Origin: Comamonadaceae bacterium G21597-S1
GTDB taxonomy: Bacteria > Pseudomonadota > Gammaproteobacteria > Burkholderiales > Burkholderiaceae_C
Direction: 5' to 3'
NCBI GenBank assembly: GCA_027214345.1
Contig: JAPWHR010000009.1
Span: 1 to 64,000, forward strand
Length of the DNA: 64,000 nucleotides
In this document: piece after piece, positions 7,848 through 14,848 of the stretch
How positions within the stretch are numbered: the first letter of the stretch is position 1
Layout: each line of letters opens with the position of its first letter
Notes under the pieces: generated by a model
What the model was told of the DNA's origin: nothing
What the model saw: only the letters and a program-made list of their open reading frames with translations
Databases searched by the model: none
Translations under genes and position numbers: made by a program

Positions 7848-8471
7848 TCAGGCCGCGACCGGCTGCGCTGCCCTTTTCAGGTCGGTGATCGCAAAGTACA
7901 CGGCAATGCAAGCCTTCACGTCCGCCATCGCGCTGTGCGCATCCTCGAACGGCTTGCCGGTGAAATGCTTGTGCGCCTCCTGCAGGTTCGCGCTCTTGTG
8001 CTTGAAGAACCCGGCCGCACGCATCTTTGGCGTGGGCGGGATCTTCATGATCGGCGTTGCCATGCGCTGCGTGCACAGGGCCTTGCCGCCCTTCCACAGC
8101 GCCAGCTGCGTCTCGTCGTAGCCGAAGCGGCTTTGCGCGATGCGGATGATGCGAGCGTCGAACGATTCGTTGTGCGCCACGCGCAGCTTCTGGTCCCACA
8201 GCGACAGGAACATGTCCAGGGCGTCTTCCTCCGGGATGCCCTCGGCCATGGCTCGCTCGGTGGTGATGCCGTGGATGTCCGACACCTCCTTGGGGATCGT
8301 CCAGCCCTCGGGCCTGATGATGGTGTTCATCGAGGCCAGGTGCTCGCGGGTATCCAGATCCACCACGATGGCGGCCAGCTGCACGATGTGCGGTTGGCGG
8401 GGATCCTCGCTTGGCTCGCTGAACAAGGGGAGGCCGGACGTTTCCGTGTCGAAGAAGATTGCTTTTGGCAT
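7848..8471 (-). CDS. DnaQ-like 3'-5' exonuclease (DEDDh)
   Basis: 207 residues. Exo I is FDTETSG (D8, E10), Exo II AHNESFD (N101, D105) and Exo III HSAMADV (H179, D184), the full DEDDh set of DNA polymerase III epsilon-type proofreading exonucleases. With no phage polymerase seen, it more likely trims DNA during recombination or replication. About 116 bp separate it from the Tad2-like gene; no clear promoter was seen there. Confidence 0.85.
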   Translation of the reverse strand: MPKAIFFDTETSGLPLFSEPSEDPRQPHIVQLAAIVVDLDTREHLASMNTIIRPEGWTIPKEVSDIHGITTERAMAEGIPEEDALDMFLSLWDQKLRVAHNESFDARIIRIAQSRFGYDETQLALWKGGKALCTQRMATPIMKIPPTPKMRAAGFFKHKSANLQEAHKHFTGKPFEDAHSAMADVKACIAVYFAITDLKRAAQPVAA

Positions 8472-8512
8472 GGTTTGCTTTCAGTAGTTGCAGGGGTGGG
8501 GGACTTGTCAGG

Positions 8513-9361
8513 TCAGGCCGCGCGCGCGGACATCGTCTGTTTCTGGAACACGCGCACGCCAGGCAGCTTGGTATTCATGCCGGTGGCGCGGACCTGGGCG
8601 CGCAGCTTGATGCTGTCGGCCATCAACAACGTGATCAGCTCCGGGTGCTCGGCAACATGGCGCACCAGCGCGTGCAGGTCCTCGACCACGAAGTCGACCG
8701 ACTTGCTGGTGCTGATGCCAGTCACCCGGGCCGGCGCTGCGACCTCGGCCGGCATGCTGACGACGGCAGATGCCATCTCGGTGGCCTGGGCCTGGGCGCT
8801 GGCCTGCTCGGCAGCTTTGGCTTGCTCAGCGGCTTGGGCCTGGGCTGCGGCTGCGGCCTGGGCATCGCCCTTGGCGGCCAGGTCGGCGGCCTCCTGCGCC
8901 GCGCGCTGCGCAGCCAGGGCGGCCTCGCGGGCAATGCGCTCTTGTTCGCGCTGCTCGGCGGCCAGGCGCTCGCGCTCGATACGCGCCGCTTCCTCGGCCT
9001 TGCGGCGGGCTTCCTCGGCCCGGCGCTGCTGCTCGGTGGTGTATGTGAGCATCGCGCCCTTGAGCTTGCCCTCGGCATCGAGCAGGTATTGCGCCGGCGC
9101 ACGGAACAGGTCATTGACCGCCTTGACCGCCTGATTCAGCGGTCCGGTGATACTGGTGCGCTGCTCCTCGACCCTCTTTTGCAGGGCCTTCACGGCGCGC
9201 AGGTCGACTGCTGCAACTTCGAGCATGTCGTCACTGTCGACCGTGAAGTCGGCCGCGTTGGACAGGGCGCGTTGCGCCTGCTGGCCGAGCACGATCGCGG
9301 CGGTGGCGTCGTACTGGATGGCGCCCTTGGTGGGCGCGGCGGTGTTGGCGGTATCAGGCAT
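8513..9361 (-). CDS. Coiled-coil phage protein of the recombination operon
   Basis: 282 residues from the ATG at 9361, which overlaps the stop of the nuclease gene upstream. A long charged alanine-rich coiled coil (about residues 105-190, QQRRAEEARRKAEEAARI onward) follows a helical N-terminal domain (AVKALQKRVEEQRTSITGPL). Proteins of this build are common next to YqaJ/PD-(D/E)XK nucleases and RecT-like annealers; their role is not established to my knowledge. The repetitive coiled coil could be an assembly or scaffold element. Confidence 0.7.
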   Translation of the reverse strand: MPDTANTAAPTKGAIQYDATAAIVLGQQAQRALSNAADFTVDSDDMLEVAAVDLRAVKALQKRVEEQRTSITGPLNQAVKAVNDLFRAPAQYLLDAEGKLKGAMLTYTTEQQRRAEEARRKAEEAARIERERLAAEQREQERIAREAALAAQRAAQEAADLAAKGDAQAAAAAQAQAAEQAKAAEQASAQAQATEMASAVVSMPAEVAAPARVTGISTSKSVDFVVEDLHALVRHVAEHPELITLLMADSIKLRAQVRATGMNTKLPGVRVFQKQTMSARAA

Positions 9362-9968
9362 GGGAAATCTCCTTGATGGTGATGCGGTGTTTGGCCGCGA
9401 ATTGACGCAGGGTGACCAGTGAGGCGAACGCCGAGAAGTCGGTCGGGTCCGTGTATTGCTTGAGTTCGTACCCGCCATCGAACAGCCGCACGGCATAGCG
9501 GCGGTACACGCCAGCCATGGACGGTTGCCCGATCTCCTGGGCGTGCGCGTGGGCATAGGCCGACAGCTGCGGGCCGACACTCGGATACAGGGCGGTGCCG
9601 GACTTGATGTCGACGATGGATCGGTATCCATCGCAGAACCCGTGCCGGTCCAGCGTGCCGGCGTAACGCAGGCTCGGGTGGTACACGCGCGACTCGATCA
9701 GCTCCCAGCTGCAACCGTGCTCGCGGCAGAACTTGCGCCAGGCCATCAGGTACGGGCGCAGCGCAGGATCCAGCGCGGACTCGTCCAGTTCCATCCTGTC
9801 GTCGAGTTCGCAGGCCGCGTGCACCGCGATACCAAATGCGCTGGCGCGGCGCAGCAAATCCGGGTCGACGTGATCCAGATCCATCATCGGGCGCAGGATC
9901 TGGGTCACGGATGGCACTACCTGGCCGCTGTAGCGGTAGGTGTGCGTGGCTTCATCGAAGGTCAGCAT
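9354..9968 (-). CDS. PD-(D/E)XK-superfamily nuclease
   Basis: 204 residues. The nuclease core is AGTLDRHG (D107) and IVDIKSGT (D120, K122), followed by QLSAYAHAH (Q134, Y138), the QxxxY motif of RecB/Cas4/lambda-exonuclease relatives; E92 may be the fourth acidic residue. Lying between a RecT-like protein and a coiled-coil protein, it is probably the 5'-3' exonuclease partner of a phage single-strand annealing system. Confidence 0.82.
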   Translation of the reverse strand: MLTFDEATHTYRYSGQVVPSVTQILRPMMDLDHVDPDLLRRASAFGIAVHAACELDDRMELDESALDPALRPYLMAWRKFCREHGCSWELIESRVYHPSLRYAGTLDRHGFCDGYRSIVDIKSGTALYPSVGPQLSAYAHAHAQEIGQPSMAGVYRRYAVRLFDGGYELKQYTDPTDFSAFASLVTLRQFAAKHRITIKEISHA

Positions 9969-9975
9969 GATCAGA

Positions 9976-11109
9976 TCAGGCCGACTTGGGCAGCTGGTCC
10001 TTGAGCGCGATGAAGCCGTCCTTGGTCAAGTCCGAAAGATCGACTTTCAGGCCCTCCAGGCCGGCCGCGGTGATCAGTTCGGCCAGGTCCTTGCCGGCGC
10101 TGCGGACGCGGTTGATGATGAACTTGCGCTCGCCTTCGGTGGCCATGGCGCCCGGTTCACTGGCTGCGCGCTTGGCCTTGGCTGGCGCAATGTCCGTTTT
10201 ATCCTCCGCGTTTGAGGCGTCGGCACCGGCCTCCGGGTTGTCTGCCGGGTCGATCGCCTGGGCCGGCTTGGCCTCCGGCTCGGTGTTGTGGATCTCGCCG
10301 GTGGACTGGTCGACGGTCGTGACCGAATCGTGGCCCGTGGCGGGCTTGGCCTGCGGCATGCTCACCTCGGGCTTGCCGGGCACGTACACGCTGCCGTCCG
10401 GCTGCATGGTCAGAATGTCTTGCACTTCCTCGACCGACTGCATGCCCATGAGCAGCTCGGGCGCGTACAGCTTGCCGAAGAACGATGCCGTGCGGTAGCG
10501 CAGCATGACTTCTTCCATGGTCTGCCACTTGCTGCCGTTCTTGCCGTACCAGCCTTCCTTGACAGCCATCTCCATCGAAACCTTCGGACTGTCGACGCGG
10601 TCTCCCGTGGCAAGCTCGATTGCCCAGGCCACGCACTGCCAGTTGCGGATAGTGGTCTTGAGCTTCTTGTTCACGCGTTGCCGATCGACCCACTCGACCA
10701 CGGTGTATTCGACTTCCTTCGCGCCGAGGTCAGTCAACTCGAAGCGCAGCGGCGAGAAGCGCCCGCAGCCGTTGATCGCGGCGATGATCCACTGCGAGGA
10801 CCAGGACGGCCGGCCCTCGACCACGTACAGGTTCTGCATGACCATCAGCGGGTCGGCCTTCATGCGCTGGGCCATGTTCAAGGCCACCACGCAGTTGGCG
10901 ATCGCGCTCGGGTTCTCGATCAGATCGATTTCGCTGCCTCGCTTTTTCTCATTGAATTGGCGGTACTGGGCCGGCACCAAGGTGCTGTTGGCCAACAGCT
11001 TGGCCGCCCGTTGCATCAGCTCGAAGGAATTGGCATTGCCAAATCCCATAACGGCGTTGGAGGAGTCGCTGACGGTGGCCAGCGCGTTGTGGTTGATCGG
11101 TGCGTTCAT
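9976..11109 (-). CDS. RecT-like single-strand annealing protein
   Basis: 377 residues. The core (SAIANCVVALNMAQRMKADP, MVMQNLYVVEGRPSWSSQW, AAINGCGRFSPLRFEL, VMLRYRTASFFGKLYAPELL) has the plan of RecT-family annealers seen in temperate phages, followed by a low-complexity linker and a short C-terminal helix domain (GERKFIINRVRSAGKDLAEL). The gene is directly upstream of the PD-(D/E)XK nuclease, the usual pairing. Expected role: annealing single strands during phage recombination. The family call is from recollection of similar phage proteins rather than a definitive motif. Confidence 0.62.
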   Translation of the reverse strand: MNAPINHNALATVSDSSNAVMGFGNANSFELMQRAAKLLANSTLVPAQYRQFNEKKRGSEIDLIENPSAIANCVVALNMAQRMKADPLMVMQNLYVVEGRPSWSSQWIIAAINGCGRFSPLRFELTDLGAKEVEYTVVEWVDRQRVNKKLKTTIRNWQCVAWAIELATGDRVDSPKVSMEMAVKEGWYGKNGSKWQTMEEVMLRYRTASFFGKLYAPELLMGMQSVEEVQDILTMQPDGSVYVPGKPEVSMPQAKPATGHDSVTTVDQSTGEIHNTEPEAKPAQAIDPADNPEAGADASNAEDKTDIAPAKAKRAASEPGAMATEGERKFIINRVRSAGKDLAELITAAGLEGLKVDLSDLTKDGFIALKDQLPKSA

Positions 11110-11134
11110 GGCTCTCTTTCAGGGGGGGTGGAAG

Positions 11135-11278
11135 TCAGTTGCAGAAGTGGACGATCACGAAAAACGCGACCAATCCGATGACGGCGATGGTCCAGTCCTG
11201 GACCCAGCGCGATGCGGGTTCGCCGCGGAACATGCGCTCGGGCGGACGCATGCGGGTGATGTCGGTCGGGCGCCTCAT
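11135..11278 (-). CDS. 47-residue membrane protein
   Basis: A short gene coupled by ATGA overlap to the gene upstream. It encodes 47 residues with one C-terminal hydrophobic segment (DWTIAVIGLVAFFVIVHF) after a basic N-terminus (MRRPTDITRMRPPERMF). It precedes the RecT-like gene by 25 bp. Function unknown; the coupling and membrane segment support it being real. Confidence 0.55.
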   Translation of the reverse strand: MRRPTDITRMRPPERMFRGEPASRWVQDWTIAVIGLVAFFVIVHFCN

Positions 11279-11457
11279 AGGGTGCCCCGCATGGAGTCGC
11301 GGATGGCTCCGATGTCGGCGTCATCCTGCGGGCGGTTCTCGCTGCGATCTGGAGGCGTGTGCTTGACCAGCAGCGCCAGGAACAAGACCACTCCAGCGCC
11401 GCAGGCCAGCAGGCCGACACCTATCACGGCCAAGATAGCGGCGACGGCGGCGCTCAT
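11275..11457 (-). CDS. 60-residue membrane protein
   Basis: One strong N-terminal membrane segment (AVAAILAVIGVGLLACGAGV, extended by VLFLALLV) then a charged tail. Both ends overlap neighbours by ATGA, so it is part of a tightly coupled early operon. Function unknown. Confidence 0.6.
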   Translation of the reverse strand: MSAAVAAILAVIGVGLLACGAGVVLFLALLVKHTPPDRSENRPQDDADIGAIRDSMRGTL

Positions 11458-11837
11458 GGCATCACCCCGCCAGGAAAGCCGACCCGGCGCGCGGTGCCGG
11501 CGTCGTACTGCCCGACCACCGCGCCGCCGGTGCGCAGACTCGCTTCGTCGTCGGCCGCATCCAATGCGGCAATGCGGTCAGCCTCGGCGATGTCCTGCAG
11601 CTGGTCCAGCGCCTGCTCCAAGACGGAGCGCATGCGGGCGTCAATGCGGGCGTTGTCGCTCGTGAGCAGCATCAGCGTCTCGATCAACTGCTCGTTGGCA
11701 AGGCCGCTGCGTGCATACGGCATGGCCGCCAACACGCGGGCCTGCATCGGATCGCGCATGGCCAGGTGCACTGCAGATTGCGGCGGTGCGAAGGGGGCCA
11801 TGGCGCGGGCCAGTGGGAGGGGGAGGTGGGCGTTCAT
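11454..11837 (-). CDS. Hypothetical early phage protein
   Basis: 127 mostly helical residues (NEQLIETLMLLTSDNARIDA, VLEQALDQLQDIAEADRIAA). No recognised domain. Overlaps both neighbours by ATGA in the leftward early operon. Confidence 0.58.
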   Translation of the reverse strand: MNAHLPLPLARAMAPFAPPQSAVHLAMRDPMQARVLAAMPYARSGLANEQLIETLMLLTSDNARIDARMRSVLEQALDQLQDIAEADRIAALDAADDEASLRTGGAVVGQYDAGTARRVGFPGGVMP

Positions 11838-12085
11838 GCCGGCACCTCACGAACCATGTAGCGAACTGCACCGTATTGCAGGTCCAGGGCATCACGACGA
11901 TTGCGGGCGCGCCGCTTGCTCTGGTACTGGCCTACGACTTCGCCGGACTGGCGGTCGATGACTTGGATACGATGAGTTCCCGCACCAACACCTGGACTTC
12001 CAATGACAGATGCAGAAATCACCGAACTTGTGACGAACGTCGCTGCCAATGCAGCTGGCGCAATCGATGGCTTGACGCTAGTCAT
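11834..12085 (-). CDS. Hypothetical early phage protein
   Basis: 83 residues starting at an ATG that overlaps the preceding stop (ATGA). The C-terminal half (HRIQVIDRQSGEVVGQYQSK then RRARNRRDALDLQYG) is basic and could bind nucleic acid. A plus-strand reading frame at 12003-12281 overlaps it, but coupling on both sides favours this strand. A GTG at 12022 is an alternative start. Function unknown. Confidence 0.5.
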   Translation of the reverse strand: MTSVKPSIAPAALAATFVTSSVISASVIGSPGVGAGTHRIQVIDRQSGEVVGQYQSKRRARNRRDALDLQYGAVRYMVREVPA

Positions 12086-12312
12086 ACGGTCGCTCCAGGC
12101 TCAGCCGGGTTATGACCACAAGACTTTTGTTCGAACGCTTGGGGCGCTGCAGGCTCTGGTTGAGCGGGATCCGGCCTTTGACGATCCGACGAAGCGCCTA
12201 TCTTTCGAAGCAACTCTTCAGCGGTTCGCCACGACTTCAACCGCAGCTCCGCCCTGGCTAGAGCCGCCTGTCCTTCGCTGAACAGTCGATCAACGTACTG
12301 CTGTTCGTTCAT
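12082..12312 (-). CDS. First gene of the leftward early (PL) operon
   Basis: 76 residues (MNEQQYVDRLFSEGQAALAR...) with a textbook ribosome site, AAGGAG six bases before the ATG at 12312. It is the first gene after the PL-like promoter at 12346-12375, so it should be the earliest leftward product. No recognised domain; helical N-terminus, proline/alanine-rich C-terminus. A position like that of lambda N invites a test for antitermination, but nothing in the sequence shows it. Confidence 0.65.
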   Translation of the reverse strand: MNEQQYVDRLFSEGQAALARAELRLKSWRTAEELLRKIGASSDRQRPDPAQPEPAAPQAFEQKSCGHNPAEPGATV

Positions 12313-12345
12313 CCTTCTCTCCTTCACCCGGGATGGGCGTTGGAG

Positions 12346-12375
12346 TTATTATGCGCTAACGCATAATCATGTCAA
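12346..12375 (-). promoter_or_regulatory. PL-like promoter with repressor operator
   Basis: Minus-strand -35 TTGACA (12375-12370) and -10 CATAAT (12353-12348; 16-bp spacer) or TAATAA (12351-12346; 18 bp). The spacer holds a perfect palindrome ATTATGCG-N4-CGCATAAT (12348-12367). The inner TATGCG-N4-CGCATA begins four bases after the -35, exactly as at the PR-like promoter at 14575. The shared site is the likely operator of the phage repressor. Confidence 0.75.
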
Positions 12376-12429
12376 TACGAAATTGCATTAAATCTGCGAA
12401 AATATTTCCACGCCCCAATCCGGGGGCGC

Positions 12430-12452
12430 AAAAAAGCCACCCGAAGGTGGCT
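12430..12452 (-). terminator. Terminator of the immunity/lysogeny transcript
   Basis: On the minus strand AGCCACC-TTCG-GGTGGCT (12452-12435) is a 7-bp GC-rich stem with a UUCG tetraloop, followed by six T (12435-12430). It stops leftward transcription from the repressor region after the gene ending at 12510 and insulates it from PL, which begins 55 bp further on. Confidence 0.78.
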
Positions 12453-12509
12453 GTGGCTCGATCAAAGGCGAATCTAGGTTCGGGGTTCGTCCGTCACAAC
12501 CCCACCCGA

Positions 12510-13058
12510 CTAGGCGATCAGTGTCATGCCTTCTCGGTAGAAGACGCCGTCAAGCGTCTCGAAGCGCGGAGACTGCCAACGGACTATTTTTCGCGCAAGT
12601 TTGGCGCCGAGCTTGCCTAGCGCCATTGCAATGAGTGGGATCACCAAAGCAAACATGAACGGCGATGTGATCAAGTGGTACGCAACGCTGAGGTGTGCCT
12701 TGCGTAGGTACTCTTCGCACAGCTTTCTATCGGCGGCCGACGATGCAGACATTTGCTGATCCATCTCGGCATGAACGCGCGCCACGTCATCCTTCGTCAT
12801 GATCAGAATGCTCAGGAAGAACCGTACCAAGCTGATTCTGTGGGTGTATCGAATCATTCCGTTCAGAACAGTTCTACTCGCCTGGTAGGCCCGACTGTCA
12901 AAGGAGATGTCTTCAGCGGCTGCGCGTAAAAAAAGATCGTCTCGAGCCCGAAAGAGGTCTTGCCGGAGCCGGTCTATCCGATAGCGGTTGTACGGACCAA
13001 GAATGAACCAGCACAGCGCTGCGAACGAAATCAATCCAGCCAAAGCAGTATTCATCAT
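12510..13058 (-). CDS. Membrane protein of the lysogeny cassette
   Basis: 182 residues. An N-terminal membrane segment (NTALAGLISFAALCWFILGP), a charged central domain (about 110 residues) and a hydrophobic hairpin (ITSPFMFALVIPLIAMALGK) near the C-terminus. Coupled by ATGA overlap to the gene upstream and last before the terminator at 12430. It is read in the same direction as the repressor, so probably expressed in the lysogen. Candidate superinfection-exclusion or anti-phage component; no family recognised. Confidence 0.65.
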   Translation of the reverse strand: MMNTALAGLISFAALCWFILGPYNRYRIDRLRQDLFRARDDLFLRAAAEDISFDSRAYQASRTVLNGMIRYTHRISLVRFFLSILIMTKDDVARVHAEMDQQMSASSAADRKLCEEYLRKAHLSVAYHLITSPFMFALVIPLIAMALGKLGAKLARKIVRWQSPRFETLDGVFYREGMTLIA

Positions 13059-13435
13059 TTGTCCCCAGGATTTGTGTCACCTAGCTTGGTGAGTTGGGAA
13101 GACGTACGGCGACGTTCGATTTGCCGTTCCAGTGTCACTACATGGTCGTGGGTATCAGCAATTACTTTCCTGCGAAGGTCCCGCTGGTATTTGCCGTAGA
13201 CAATGCCACTTGCTGCAAGTCCCCATGCGAGCCAGATGTTTACGTCAACGCTGGACAGGAACGATAACATGATGTTGGCATCAGTGGTTTTTCCCGCCAA
13301 GGCGCGCACAACAACTTGCAGGTCATGGCTTACAAGGGCAATGGCGCCAGCTGCGATCAGCCAACGTACCGACAGGCCGACCTGTTCAATTGCCTTGACT
13401 GCAATGCCGTTCGAAGGTTGTTTTGGCTTGCTCAT
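13055..13435 (-). CDS. Membrane protein of the lysogeny cassette
   Basis: 126 residues with two predicted membrane segments (VRWLIAAGAIALVSHDLQVV and VNIWLAWGLAASGIVYGKYQ) and a charged cytoplasmic-looking tail (RKVIADTHDHVVTLERQIER). ATGA overlaps on both sides make a three-gene coupled block, 13563 to 12510. No recognised family. Confidence 0.65.
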   Translation of the reverse strand: MSKPKQPSNGIAVKAIEQVGLSVRWLIAAGAIALVSHDLQVVVRALAGKTTDANIMLSFLSSVDVNIWLAWGLAASGIVYGKYQRDLRRKVIADTHDHVVTLERQIERRRTSSQLTKLGDTNPGDK

Positions 13436-13563
13436 TTCGCGACAGTGCCGATGAATGCGTCGGCGAACCCGAAGTAGATCGTCACGCTGATGAACGCGGC
13501 CGCCAGCGCGTAGATGAGCCAGCGGTACCAGCGGGGTTCGTGCTCAAGGTCGCGCATTGACAT
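13432..13563 (-). CDS. 43-residue single-pass membrane protein
   Basis: Encodes 43 residues: a short basic/acidic head (MSMRDLEHEPRWYR) and one membrane segment (WLIYALAAAFISVTIYFGFA). The stop overlaps the start of the 126-residue membrane protein (ATGA). An internal ATG at 13557 is an alternative start. Size and coupling suggest a small partner of the two larger membrane proteins. Confidence 0.55.
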   Translation of the reverse strand: MSMRDLEHEPRWYRWLIYALAAAFISVTIYFGFADAFIGTVAK

Positions 13564-13577
13564 AGGTTCCAGACTTC

Positions 13578-13703
13578 TCAGTGACAGTGGTAGCCGCCGG
13601 TCCTGCGCTCGTTGTGGCAGCCGTTGCTATCGGTCCCGCCAGAGTGTGCAAGCACGAATCCAGAGGCCATCAGGAAGGCCAAAGCGGCAATCAGCTTTTT
13701 CAT
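13578..13703 (-). CDS. 41-residue secreted Cys/His-rich peptide (YHYH-like)
   Basis: A clear ribosome site (GGGAGAG) precedes ATG 13703. The product has a signal peptide (MKKLIAALAFLMASGFVLAH) followed by SGGTDSNGCHNERRTGGYHC and a final His. The GxTDxxGCHxxRxTGxYHCH pattern is that of the small YHYH-like motif, which may bind metal through its Cys/His residues. It would be exported to the periplasm. It sits in the lysogeny transcript between two membrane-protein genes. Function unknown. Confidence 0.68.
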   Translation of the reverse strand: MKKLIAALAFLMASGFVLAHSGGTDSNGCHNERRTGGYHCH

Positions 13704-13747
13704 AGTTCTCTCCCTTAAGTACCCACGATCCGCGTGGGCGCGGCGTT

Positions 13748-13978
13748 TCACTTTTCGTCAAGGAACTCGTCGGCACGCATCGGGCGCGCCTTCGGCGTTG
13801 GCGCAAAGTCGGTTATCTGGTATCGCTTGATGTCCGATACGAGGGAGACGGCGCCGGTCCACCTATCGAGCACAAAAGCTGAATTCCCTTCGCGATTTGA
13901 TGCCGGAACGATGCTCCACCGGAGCGTCCAAGCGGCCATTGCCGCGACGATGACCAGGGCAATTGACATGGATCGCAT
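13748..13978 (-). CDS. Membrane-anchored small protein
   Basis: 76 residues: an N-terminal membrane anchor (MSIALVIVAAMAAWTLRW) and a short soluble tail (FVLDRWTGAVSLVSDIKRYQ). The ATG at 13978 overlaps the stop of a 20-codon frame (TGATG); an ATG at 13969 is an alternative. Third membrane-associated product downstream of the repressor. Confidence 0.58.
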   Translation of the reverse strand: MRSMSIALVIVAAMAAWTLRWSIVPASNREGNSAFVLDRWTGAVSLVSDIKRYQITDFAPTPKARPMRADEFLDEK

Positions 13979-14040
13979 CAGATCAAGGCGGCTGGCATCA
14001 CAAGTTCGCCGCTCGGGAATAGGTAGAGCTGGGCGTTCAT
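13978..14040 (-). CDS. Possible 20-residue coupling frame
   Basis: A 20-codon frame (MNAQLYLFPSGELVMPAALI) starts on the repressor stop (ATGA) and ends on the next start (TGATG). It may be a translated linker that couples the repressor to the cassette, or chance. Confidence 0.3.
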   Translation of the reverse strand: MNAQLYLFPSGELVMPAALI

Positions 14041-14537
14041 GCGGCCCGCGGCTCCTGCGTTATTGGACTTTGGCCGTTTCCCCCTTTGAGAGTTTTTTCA
14101 AGGCGTTGCCCCAGCTCTGCCGCCCGGCCAGGCTCGCGCGTCAAGACATCGAAGATCGGTGCCGTCTGCGCCCTCGTGAGTTCATCAACCTGCAGCAGCG
14201 CAGCGCCGATGGCGACGACCGCTTGAGCGACCCCAATCTGCGCTGCCTTTCGTTGAGGCTCGATCAACTGCGATTCGCCCTGGCAATTGAGTGACTTCCC
14301 GGCCTGTAGATTCGCGCCGATCTGCGCTGCGATCGACGGGTCATAGAAGGCGTCGATTGGGATGCCGTAGTGGTCGGCCAATGGTTGGAGCGTTGACCGC
14401 CTGGGCTCCTTCGCTTCGCCCTTCAAGAACCGATGTATCTGCGGCTGCTTGGTCTTGTTTCGGACCTTCGCTGCAAGCGAGTTCGGGTTGTCGCCGTCGC
14501 GATTCATCAACGCCTGCAGCAACTGTTTCGGGTCCAT
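14037..14537 (-). CDS. Phage repressor (CI-like), no peptidase domain seen
   Basis: 166 residues from the ATG at 14537. The N-terminal half is an HTH of the lambda-repressor type (LAAKVRNKTKQPQIHRFLKG, then STLQPLADHYGIPIDAF). The C-terminal half is helical (AQIGVAQAVVAIGAALLQVD) and shows no Ser-Lys S24/LexA peptidase signature, and the protein is shorter than CI. It faces a Cro-like gene across an operator region, so it is the probable lysogeny repressor acting on the palindromes at 12348 and 14585. Induction may not use RecA-stimulated self-cleavage. Confidence 0.8.
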   Translation of the reverse strand: MDPKQLLQALMNRDGDNPNSLAAKVRNKTKQPQIHRFLKGEAKEPRRSTLQPLADHYGIPIDAFYDPSIAAQIGANLQAGKSLNCQGESQLIEPQRKAAQIGVAQAVVAIGAALLQVDELTRAQTAPIFDVLTREPGRAAELGQRLEKTLKGGNGQSPITQEPRAA

Positions 14538-14574
14538 GGATGGACTATGCCAAAACAAATAATGCGATAGGGTA

Positions 14575-14604
14575 TTGCGCAGACTATGCGACATCGCATA
14601 ACAT
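14575..14604 (+). promoter_or_regulatory. PR-like promoter with repressor operator
   Basis: -35 TTGCGC (14575-14580) and -10 CATAAC (14597-14602) or TAACAT (14599-14604). The palindrome TATGCG-ACAT-CGCATA (14585-14600) sits between them in the same register as at PL. Extra half-sites ATGCGAT (14562-14568) and ATCGCAT (14603-14609) flank it, as in a multi-site operator. Transcription would start about 14609, only a few bases before the cro ATG. Confidence 0.7.
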
Positions 14605-14611
14605 CGCATGC

Positions 14612-14845
14612 ATGAACCCAATCGCTGACCTGATCAATCGCCTACAGGCCGAGCCTATCAAGCTCACGCAATCGGAGATTTCACGGCGCACAGGAATCCC
14701 TCAGCCGCGCATATCCCGATGGGGAGCTGGAGACGTTGCGGCCGGAGCCAATGACGCCCTGAAGCTCGTCACATTGGCGCGAGAACTCGGCATCAATACC
14801 GAAGGCGCCCCCGCCACCCCCGAGCCCACCCACCAGGCGGCCTGA
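14612..14845 (+). CDS. Cro-like HTH regulator
   Basis: 77 residues with one HTH (LTQSEISRRTGIPQPRISRW), divergent from the repressor, the standard Cro position. No Shine-Dalgarno is visible, and the predicted start site lies a few bases upstream, so the message may be leaderless. The tail after the HTH is short and proline-rich. Confidence 0.75.
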   Translation: MNPIADLINRLQAEPIKLTQSEISRRTGIPQPRISRWGAGDVAAGANDALKLVTLARELGINTEGAPATPEPTHQAA

Positions 14846-14848
14846 TCC

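Noticed and set aside
12003-12281. Plus-strand 92-codon frame in the early region
   Set aside because: It is antisense to two minus-strand genes that have a strong ribosome site and ATGA couplings.
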